Of a stretch of 8,954 bases of DNA, positions 1 to 5,286 are shown piece after piece. Every line of letters begins with the position of its first letter. The stretch's first letter is position 1. The position numbers and the translations under genes are program-made. Source of the stretch: Ardenticatenaceae bacterium (GTDB lineage Bacteria > Chloroflexota > Anaerolineae > Promineifilales > Promineifilaceae); NCBI GenBank assembly GCA_020634315.1, contig JACKBV010000056.1, positions 1-8,954 of the forward strand. The letters are read 5' to 3'. Below the pieces are notes generated by a model that had not been told where the DNA came from, ran no database searches, and saw only the letters and a list, made by a program, of their open reading frames with translations.

Positions 1-1
1 T

Positions 2-1753
2 GGCCCCACATTCCTGGAAATGGCGAACACCTTGACCGTCAGCGCGGACGCGCCGGAGACTGGGCCAGTTGACGAACCAACCACTGCTGCTGAAATACGT
101 CAATGGGCGAGCAGCGCCGTTGCCAGCACCGAATACGACACCGATTCCTGGTCGGCACAACAAACCACTGGCGAACCCGACACCTTCGAGTGCGGCGACA
201 TTACCACTGCCTGGGCTTCTGCCAGCAGCATCGAAATCGCCACACTTGATGTTTATTATGATGTGCCTGTTTTCGCTACCGAAGTAAACATCTACCAGAC
301 CTACAACCCGAACCAGGTGGTGAAGGTAGAGGCAATGGGCGTAGATGGCGAAATGTTCACCTTGTACAACGGTGAAGCAGAAATCGTGGACGATCCGTGC
401 CCCTATGTGCTCAACATTTCTGGCGATGGAGAACAAACCAGCTTTGCCGTTATCGGTTTGCGCATCACTGTCGATCAAGAAACACTGGCCGTTGGTTGGA
501 ACGAAATTGACGCCGTGGAACTGGTTGGCGTGCCTGCCAGTGGCAGCGCTGATAGCGGTAGTACAGGCGCTGTCAGCCCCGCTCCTGTCGCTGGCGAAGG
601 CGATTTGAGCGTCACCTTTGTGCAGGATGACAGCGAAGTTGCGTTCTCTTTCTTCATTGACAATCCATCGACTGACATGAGTGTGGAAGACAGCACATAT
701 GAAGCGACGCTGTATGACGCCGATGGCAATGTCCTGGAAACAGAAAACGGCTATGTTGATTTACTGCTGCCCGGACAGCAAACATTAATTGCCGACAGTG
801 TCTATCTGTCTGATGATGCCGTCGTGGCACAGCTGGCTGTGACCTTTACCTATGGCGACGAAACGACAGTTGACATCGCCCCCGATTTTCTGGCTGTTGC
901 CAATCCTGCTTACTATGCGGATGAATATTTCCCCATTGCTACCGGTGTTTTGAGCAGCCAACTTGAGCAAATCATCACGGATGTGCGTGTCAATGCTGTG
1001 GCGTTCGATGCGGACGGAAACGTTGTTGGCAGTGGTTACAGCTACACAGACTTTGTGCCCGCCGGTGGCAGCACTGGCGCCAGCATTTACATGACCGTTG
1101 GCGGCGATGTCGATCATGTGGAACTGTATCCCCTTGTTACCAGCCTCTCTGACCTGGTAGACCCGGCCGATCAAGGTTTGACATTGACCGATCTTGGCTT
1201 TGGGCAAGATGATGTGGAGTTAGGATATGCGTTCTTGTTGGAGAACAATTCCGACGCTACCCTGGCTTACTCCATTTACCAGGTGACCGCTTATGATGTG
1301 GATGGTGCCGTTGTGGAATCAACTTCTGGTTACATCAACACCATTTTCGCGGGCGAGGCGTTTGGCGTTGGCGATTCTATTTATCTGCCAGAGGATGTGG
1401 TCGTTGACCGCGTCGTTGTGCAGGTGCTGGATGGCAGCGCCCAAGATCATGACGAGTTGACCGAGAATCCATTCACGGCTACCGATGGCGTGTTTGTTGC
1501 GGACAGCTTCTTCCCGCAGGTGACGGGTACGCTAAACAATGCCTATGGCAAGCCGGCGACGGATGTGCTCGTCTATACTGTGCTGTATGATGCCGCTGGT
1601 AACATTATCGGTGGTGGCTTCACCTATGTTGATGAGGTTCCCGCAGCCGGTAGTGTCGATTTCGAGACCAGTGTTTCCTTAGAGGCTGACGCTGAGGTGG
1701 CGACGGTGCAGATGTTCGCTACTGTGTCTGGTTTAACTGAGTTTAGCGAGTAA
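2..1753 (+). CDS. Extracellular discoidin-like / repeated beta-sandwich protein, 5' end missing
   Basis: The reading frame is open to the left edge (it reads GPTFLE just before the first ATG at 20), and that ATG has no ribosome binding site, so the gene probably starts outside the window. Numbering from the ATG at 20, residues 28-172 form a discoidin-like (F5/8 type C-like) beta-sandwich with the hallmarks WASSAVAS, ATEVNIYQTYNP and GWNEIDAVELVG. Cys58 and Cys127 could form a disulfide. A Gly/Ser/Pro linker (173-193) leads to four beta-rich modules of about 90 residues: A1 195-285, B1 290-380, A2 388-475 and B2 485-573. Each carries a Y/F-D-A-D-G-N-V-type turn followed by a GY/GF-x-Y strand, resembling FxLyD-type domains (inference). 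The composition is acidic, with almost no Lys or Arg, and there are no membrane segments. It is probably a secreted or surface-anchored protein whose signal peptide lies upstream. The ligand is unknown. Confidence 0.8.
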   Translation, partial: GPTFLEMANTLTVSADAPETGPVDEPTTAAEIRQWASSAVASTEYDTDSWSAQQTTGEPDTFECGDITTAWASASSIEIATLDVYYDVPVFATEVNIYQTYNPNQVVKVEAMGVDGEMFTLYNGEAEIVDDPCPYVLNISGDGEQTSFAVIGLRITVDQETLAVGWNEIDAVELVGVPASGSADSGSTGAVSPAPVAGEGDLSVTFVQDDSEVAFSFFIDNPSTDMSVEDSTYEATLYDADGNVLETENGYVDLLLPGQQTLIADSVYLSDDAVVAQLAVTFTYGDETTVDIAPDFLAVANPAYYADEYFPIATGVLSSQLEQIITDVRVNAVAFDADGNVVGSGYSYTDFVPAGGSTGASIYMTVGGDVDHVELYPLVTSLSDLVDPADQGLTLTDLGFGQDDVELGYAFLLENNSDATLAYSIYQVTAYDVDGAVVESTSGYINTIFAGEAFGVGDSIYLPEDVVVDRVVVQVLDGSAQDHDELTENPFTATDGVFVADSFFPQVTGTLNNAYGKPATDVLVYTVLYDAAGNIIGGGFTYVDEVPAAGSVDFETSVSLEADAEVATVQMFATVSGLTEFSE

Positions 1754-1779
1754 GATATGAGAGAGCGGCGCTTCGTGTA

Positions 1780-1793
1780 GAAACGGCCGTTTC
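1780..1793. repeat. ACGGCCGT palindrome, copy 1 (intergenic, 14 bp)
   Basis: GAAACGGCCGTTTC is a perfect 14-bp palindrome. It lies between the stop codon of the discoidin-like gene and the terminator that follows. It is one of seven copies of the ACGGCCGT core in the window. Confidence 0.8.
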
Positions 1794-1805
1794 CCAAACG
1801 CTAGC

Positions 1806-1865
1806 AAAAGCGGGGATGAGAAGGTGTCGGGTAAACCCAAGCCTCTCAATCCCCGCTTTTTGTTT
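1806..1865 (+). terminator. Strong intrinsic terminator, possibly bidirectional
   Basis: AAAAGCGGGGA (1806-1816) pairs perfectly with TCCCCGCTTTT (1850-1860). The stem continues inward with small bulges (TGAGA..GG against CC-TCTCA) and is capped by a GGG-TAAA-CCC mini-hairpin. The right arm runs into a T tract (1857-1861, then GTTTT). Because the left arm begins with AAAA, the structure could also stop transcription from the right. It ends the upstream gene, and it argues against the in-frame ATG at 1816, which lies inside the stem, as a real start. Confidence 0.85.
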
Positions 1866-1910
1866 TGAAGATAGTGCTGTTGCCGCGCCGGGTTATAACG
1901 CTTCATGTTG

Positions 1911-1916
1911 TATAAT
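1911..1916 (+). promoter_or_regulatory. Perfect -10 box just before the ParB-USP gene
   Basis: TATAAT is an exact -10 hexamer. With the usual gap of 6-7 nt, transcription would start at 1923-1924, the latter being the A of an in-frame ATG. No good -35 box sits at the usual distance (the nearest, TTGCCG at 1880, is 25 nt away), so the promoter call is moderate. Confidence 0.5.
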
Positions 1917-1923
1917 GGCGCGT

Positions 1924-3648
1924 ATGCCGAACACAAACCCCTTGCTTTACCGCGCTGCGCTGGAGGATTTTCGCCGATTAAAGCGGCAAGCTGCTTTGCG
2001 CCAGGTGGTATCGCGCCTCACCGGCCATTCCAGTGAACTGCTTGCGTATGGAGACGTCGAAACTTATTTGCAGCCGACCGCGCAAATTGAGCATGGTTTG
2101 CAAGAGATTCCGGTGGCGGCCATTGTGGGCAGTGTCGGCCGTTATCAGGATTTTACGCGTGATTTTTTGCCGAAACGGGACAGTGATGCCGAACGATGGG
2201 CGCGGGTGAAATCGGCCATTTTGGATGCACGCCCGATGCCGCCCATTGAAGTGTACAAAGTGGGCGGTGTGTACTTTGTGAAGGATGGCAATCATCGTGT
2301 GTCGGTGGCGCGGCAGTTGGGCACGGAGACGCTGACGGCTTATGTGACTGAGGTCAAGACGCGCGTTCCACTGACGCCGCAGGATGACCCAACGCAGGTC
2401 ATTTGCAAGGCGCGTTACACGGAATTTTTGAGTGAAACCAACCTGGATAAGTTGCGCCCGGACGCTGATTTGTTGATGACTTACTGTGGCGAGTATGAGA
2501 CGTTTTTGCGTCAGATTGCCACACATCACGGCTGGCTGCAATTGAAATGCCAATGCCTGATGTCTGCTGATGAGGCTGTGGCCGATTGGTATGATCGGGT
2601 GTATACGCCAGTGGTGAAGATGATCCGCAAGGGGGGTGTCTTGCGCCATTTTCCTGACTGTACGGAAGCGGATTTGTATATTTTGCTGCTGCGACGGCGC
2701 GAGGAGTTGAATGAGCTGTTGGGTTGGCAGGTGGATACGGAAACGGCCGTTGCCTCTCTGGCAATCCCCACACGCTCCATTGGGCAGCGGCTGTGGGATG
2801 TCGTCGTCCCGGAAGAGTTAGAGGATGGCCCCACGCCGGGACAGTGGCGGCAGCGGCGGCTTACGCCGCGTGGTGTTGCTGACCAGCGGGGCGAAACGCT
2901 TTTCCGTGCCATTCTGACGCCAGTGCGTGGCTCGCACGCTGATTGGCAGATGTTGGATTCGGCAATTGAATTGGCACAGCGGGAAAACGGCCGTCTTCTT
3001 GGCCTGCATGTTGTCAAAAATAAAGCGGAAACAGGCAGTGTGCTGGCGCAAAAAGTTGAGGCCAGTTTTGTCAAGCGCTGCCGCGCTGCCGGTGTGCCGT
3101 ATGACTTTGCCATTGATGTGGGCAGCATTACGGACACCATTATCAGACGTGCTGCCTGGACAGATTTGGTGCTGGTTCCCTTGCCCGCAGCGTCCGCACA
3201 ACGCACGCAGGTTGGTGCGCATATGGCGGCGTTGGTGCAGCGCAGCCCGTGCCCGATATGGGCGCTCCCCGCTGCTCGTTCCGCGATGGATCATGCCTTG
3301 TTGGCTTATGATGGCAGTCCCAAGGCTGAAGAGGCGCTGTTTGTTGCCACGTATCTGGCGCTGCGCTGGCAGATTGCGCTGACGGTGATCACGGTGGAAA
3401 CGGCGTACACGCCGGCAACGGCCGTTGACCGTGCTCGTGCTTATCTAGAAGAGCATGAAGTGAACGCGGAATTTGTGCTGCGGGCGGGGGATATTGCGGC
3501 GGCGATTCGGGAAACGGCCGTTGCCCGTCAAACCAACTTACTCATCATGGGCGGCTTTGGTTATCGTGCCATGCTGCACCGTTTCCTTGGCAGCACCGTA
3601 GACAACATCTTGCGCAATTTCCCGCAGCCAACCCTCATTTGCCGTTAG
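1924..3648 (+). CDS. ParB-like domain fused to two universal stress protein domains
   Basis: This is a 574-residue protein by the ATG at 1924. An ATG at 1915 overlaps the -10 box, and one at 1816 lies in the upstream terminator; neither has a Shine-Dalgarno sequence. Residues 62-148 resemble a ParB/sulfiredoxin-type fold, with the motif KDGNHRVSVARQLG at 120-133 matching the family's GxHR-type box. Residues 150-310 are mostly helical (ADWYDRVYTPV, CTEADLYILLLRRREEL) and resemble a domain found after ParB-like modules in actinobacterial DUF4032 proteins; that name is from memory. USP domain 1 (324-449) lacks the nucleotide-binding glycines. USP domain 2 (455-573) has an intact G-x2-G-x9-G-S/T motif (GGFGYRAMLHRFLGST, 543-558), so it probably binds ATP. 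There are no membrane segments, so it is likely cytoplasmic. The role may be nucleotide- or stress-linked regulation (inference); DNA cleavage or partitioning is not shown. It appears to be monocistronic. Confidence 0.85.
   Translation: MPNTNPLLYRAALEDFRRLKRQAALRQVVSRLTGHSSELLAYGDVETYLQPTAQIEHGLQEIPVAAIVGSVGRYQDFTRDFLPKRDSDAERWARVKSAILDARPMPPIEVYKVGGVYFVKDGNHRVSVARQLGTETLTAYVTEVKTRVPLTPQDDPTQVICKARYTEFLSETNLDKLRPDADLLMTYCGEYETFLRQIATHHGWLQLKCQCLMSADEAVADWYDRVYTPVVKMIRKGGVLRHFPDCTEADLYILLLRRREELNELLGWQVDTETAVASLAIPTRSIGQRLWDVVVPEELEDGPTPGQWRQRRLTPRGVADQRGETLFRAILTPVRGSHADWQMLDSAIELAQRENGRLLGLHVVKNKAETGSVLAQKVEASFVKRCRAAGVPYDFAIDVGSITDTIIRRAAWTDLVLVPLPAASAQRTQVGAHMAALVQRSPCPIWALPAARSAMDHALLAYDGSPKAEEALFVATYLALRWQIALTVITVETAYTPATAVDRARAYLEEHEVNAEFVLRAGDIAAAIRETAVARQTNLLIMGGFGYRAMLHRFLGSTVDNILRNFPQPTLICR
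2742..2751. repeat. ACGGCCGT palindrome, copy 2 (in ParB-USP gene)
   Basis: AACGGCCGTT is a 10-bp perfect palindrome within GGAAACGGCCGTTGCC. In frame it encodes the Thr-Ala-Val of E-T-A-V-A. Confidence 0.75.
2987..2994. repeat. ACGGCCGT palindrome, copy 3 (in ParB-USP gene)
   Basis: This is the core octamer within GGGAAAACGGCCGTCTTC. It is in a different codon phase from the other coding copies (it encodes N-G-R). Confidence 0.65.
3416..3427. repeat. ACGGCCGT palindrome, copy 4 (in ParB-USP gene)
   Basis: CAACGGCCGTTG is a perfect 12-bp palindrome. In frame the core encodes Thr-Ala-Val. Confidence 0.75.
3513..3522. repeat. ACGGCCGT palindrome, copy 5 (in ParB-USP gene)
   Basis: AACGGCCGTT sits within GGGAAACGGCCGTTGCCC, which is nearly palindromic over 18 bp. 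It again encodes E-T-A-V-A, in USP domain 2. Confidence 0.75.
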
Positions 3649-3674
3649 CGAAACCTCGGCAGAACTCCAAAAAT

Positions 3675-3702
3675 TTGCTCATTTTTCTCCCCTCGTTATA
3701 CT
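3675..3702 (+). promoter_or_regulatory. Sigma-70-like promoter upstream of the transporter operon
   Basis: TTGCTC (3675-3680), a 16-nt spacer and TATACT (3697-3702) make a good vegetative-type promoter. The start point would be near 3709. It is 27 nt past the ParB-USP stop codon and points toward aapJ, giving a leader of about 340 nt. An AT-only inverted repeat (AAAAAT/ATTTTT, 3669-3674 and 3681-3686) flanks the -35 box. Confidence 0.55.
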
Positions 3703-3799
3703 AATATGAAAGTGTTGCTTGTGTGTAGCACTAAAATCAGTAGCATCCACAACTATTCTCACGCGAAATCAATTTCCGCATACGCGGTCAATCCTTATA

Positions 3800-3817
3800 T
3801 ATCGTCAGGCTAACGAC
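3800..3817. promoter_or_regulatory. Operator-like dyad, copy 1
   Basis: TATCGTC, 4 nt, then TAACGAC. The same two 7-mers recur 57 and 56 bases downstream. ATCGTC also pairs with GACGAT (3815-3820), making this a dyad. It could be a repressor or activator site for the transporter operon. Confidence 0.4.
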
Positions 3818-3852
3818 GATCCCAACTGAATGACACAGTGATGGCTTTCTAT

Positions 3853-3873
3853 TCGTTATCGTCTGATAACGAC
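3853..3873. promoter_or_regulatory. Operator-like dyad, copy 2
   Basis: TCGTTATC-GTCT-GATAACGA is a perfect inverted repeat with 8-bp arms (3853-3860 and 3865-3872). It contains TATCGTC-N3-TAACGAC, the same pair of 7-mers as copy 1. A partial third copy, TCTGATAAACG, is at about 3904-3914. The site lies about 150 nt inside the leader, so it may act by roadblock, by looping, or on a second promoter. Confidence 0.45.
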
Positions 3874-4035
3874 AGAGAAATAATCATAAATAATGATGTT
3901 GATTCTGATAAACGTCACGAGCATGTGTTCTATTTGTTTATCTGTATGCAAGTCAGAGGAGGTGAGGCCCGCTAAGATATTTAGTGAAACGGCGTCGTTT
4001 AGATTTCGAATTAGTGAGATTTTTTGATACTGATT

Positions 4036-4042
4036 GGAGGAG
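4036..4042 (+). promoter_or_regulatory. Ribosome binding site that fixes the aapJ start
   Basis: GGAGGAG lies 7 nt before the ATG at 4050. This favours that ATG over the in-frame upstream GTG at 3984, which would place 22 charged residues ahead of the lipoprotein signal peptide. Confidence 0.8.
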
Positions 4043-4049
4043 ATTGAAC

Positions 4050-5165
4050 ATGAACAAACGAACAACCATTTTGATTTTAGCCTTATTGCTGCTGTCTTTA
4101 GTTCTGGTTGCTTGCGGTGGCGGTGACACGCAAACAGTGGAAGTAACCCGCATTGTAGAAGTGACCCGTGTTGTGGATGCCGGCGGCGATGTGGCTCCAG
4201 CCCCTGTGCTCGGCGATACATTGGAAACGGTGCGCAATCGCGGCGCGGTTAAGTGTGGTGGCAACCAATCTGTGCCCGGTTTTGGTTATATCAACCCCGA
4301 TACCAACGAATTTGAAGGTTTTGACATTGACTTTTGTAAAGCTGTGGCCGCAGCCGCTTTGGGCGATGCCACCAAATTCGAAATTCGCCCCACCACAGCC
4401 AATGAGCGCTTCCCTGTGCTGCAATCTGGCGAAATTGACGTCCTCATTCGCAATACCACCTGGACTCTCAGCCGTGACACCAACTTGGGTGCAGACTTCC
4501 AACCCACCACATTTTATGATGGGCAGGGCATGATGGTGCGTAAAGAGACCGGCATCACTGACCTGGAAGGTTTGGAAGGCGGTACGATTTGTGTGCAGTC
4601 GGGCACGACCACAGAAAAGAACCTGGCTGATGTCTTCCGCGCCAGAGGCGTTGAGTTTACGCCGGTTGTCTTTGATGATGCCGACAAGACCCGCGAAGCA
4701 TATGATCAAGGTCAATGCGATGGTTTCACCACGGATAAATCTGGCCTCGTGTCGCAGCAAATTTTGTTGGCGGAACCGGATGCCCACGTCATTTTGGACG
4801 AAACCATGTCTAAAGAGCCGCTGGGGCCGTTGACGCGTCATGGCGATAACAACTGGGGCGACATTGTGATGTGGACGGTGAACTGCACCATCCAGGCGGA
4901 AGAGCTGGGCATTACGTCTGAGAACGTGGACAGCTTCCTCGGCGGTGAAGACCCTGTTGTGCAAAACTTGCTCGGTGAAGTTGGCGATTTGGGCACATAT
5001 ATGGGTTTGAACGCGGATTGGTGTTACCAGGTTATCAAACAAGTTGGTAACTATGGTGAAATCTATGACCGTAACCTGGGTCCCGACACGCCGTTTAACC
5101 TGGCTCGTGGGTTGAATGCGCTGTGGACTGATGGTGGTCTGCTTTATTCCCCGCCTTTCCGTTAG
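4050..5165 (+). CDS. aapJ: General L-amino-acid ABC transporter substrate-binding lipoprotein (AapJ-like)
   Basis: This 371-residue protein captures amino acids outside the membrane and hands them to the AapQ/AapM channel. A lipoprotein signal peptide (MNKRTT, then a Leu-rich core) ends in the lipobox L19-V-A-C22, so Cys22 should be lipidated. Residues 30-42 are a tandem VEVTRIVEVTRVV linker, a frequent Chloroflexota tether. Residues 55-370 are a family 3 solute-binding domain: lobe 1 has GFDIDFCKAVAAA (90-102) and RNTTWTLSRD (134-143), with Arg142 the likely carboxylate-binding residue. Lobe 2 has the SGTTTE loop (184-189), and Asp229 probably binds the amino group. Besides Cys22 there are six cysteines, including Cys181 and Cys223. 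The length and sequence style match AapJ (about 340 residues) plus the linker. The substrate range is inferred from the family. The gene leads the operon and is followed by a terminator, consistent with excess production over the permeases. Confidence 0.92.
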   Translation: MNKRTTILILALLLLSLVLVACGGGDTQTVEVTRIVEVTRVVDAGGDVAPAPVLGDTLETVRNRGAVKCGGNQSVPGFGYINPDTNEFEGFDIDFCKAVAAAALGDATKFEIRPTTANERFPVLQSGEIDVLIRNTTWTLSRDTNLGADFQPTTFYDGQGMMVRKETGITDLEGLEGGTICVQSGTTTEKNLADVFRARGVEFTPVVFDDADKTREAYDQGQCDGFTTDKSGLVSQQILLAEPDAHVILDETMSKEPLGPLTRHGDNNWGDIVMWTVNCTIQAEELGITSENVDSFLGGEDPVVQNLLGEVGDLGTYMGLNADWCYQVIKQVGNYGEIYDRNLGPDTPFNLARGLNALWTDGGLLYSPPFR

Positions 5166-5190
5166 ACCGGCGATTTGTTGTGATGTATTG

Positions 5191-5226
5191 AACACAGCCC
5201 GACAAGTAAGCGTCGGGCTGTGTTTT
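5191..5226 (+). terminator. Strong intrinsic terminator between aapJ and aapQ
   Basis: AACACAGCCCGAC (5191-5203) and GTCGGGCTGTGTT (5212-5224) form a perfect 13-bp stem with an 8-nt loop and a T run to 5226. No clear promoter follows before aapQ, so this is probably a partial terminator or mRNA-stabilising hairpin that sets the ratio of binding protein to permease. TAACCGGTTA (5226-5235), another palindrome, follows directly. Confidence 0.85.
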
Positions 5227-5239
5227 AACCGGTTATTGT

Positions 5240-5259
5240 GGGGAAACGGCCGTTTCCCC
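5240..5259. repeat. ACGGCCGT palindrome, copy 6 (intergenic, perfect 20 bp)
   Basis: This is the longest copy: four G, AAACGGCCGTTT, four C, perfectly palindromic over 20 bp. It sits between the aapJ terminator and the aapQ ribosome binding site, 27 nt before the aapQ ATG. Confidence 0.85.
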
Positions 5260-5286
5260 TTACCCTGACTTTTGAGAGGGGGCCTG

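Larger units (their letters stand above)
3703..4049 (+). promoter_or_regulatory. Long non-coding leader of aapJ
   Basis: About 350 bases lie between the promoter and aapJ with no convincing gene. Starting near the predicted transcript start is a possible hairpin, AGTGTTGC/GTAGCACT with two wobble pairs (3711-3718 and 3725-3732). Then come CCGC-ATAC-GCGG (3776-3787), two related dyads (listed separately), ATCAT-5-ATGAT (3883-3897) and AAACG-4-CGTTT (3987-4000). A perfect Shine-Dalgarno sequence, AGGAGGTGA at 3957-3965, has no start codon at normal spacing. One short frame (ATG 3923 to TGA 4027, 34 codons) lacks a good ribosome site. I recognise no named riboswitch or T-box. The density of dyads suggests control of transporter expression by a protein or by leader structure (inference). 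Confidence 0.45.

Noticed and set aside
1816..1923. Upstream in-frame ATG at 1816 as the start of the ParB-USP protein
   Set aside because: It lies inside the stem of the strong terminator, has no ribosome site, and would add residues unlike the family start.
2135..2142. TCGGCCGT (2135-2142) and ACGGCCGG (6337-6344) as further palindrome copies
   Set aside because: Each has a mismatch in the octamer and lacks the extended flanks, so they were not counted.
3669..3686. AAAAAT/ATTTTT hairpin as terminator of the ParB-USP gene
   Set aside because: The six-pair stem is all A-T and its loop coincides with the -35 box of the promoter. It is too weak to call.
3923..4027. 34-codon leader ORF (ATG 3923) and 9-codon ORF (ATG 3946) in the aapJ leader
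   Set aside because: Neither has a good ribosome binding site, and neither shows runs of a regulatory amino acid that would suggest attenuation.
3984..4049. GTG at 3984 as the start of aapJ
   Set aside because: It would put 22 charged residues in front of a textbook lipoprotein signal peptide. The ATG at 4050 has GGAGGAG at ideal spacing.
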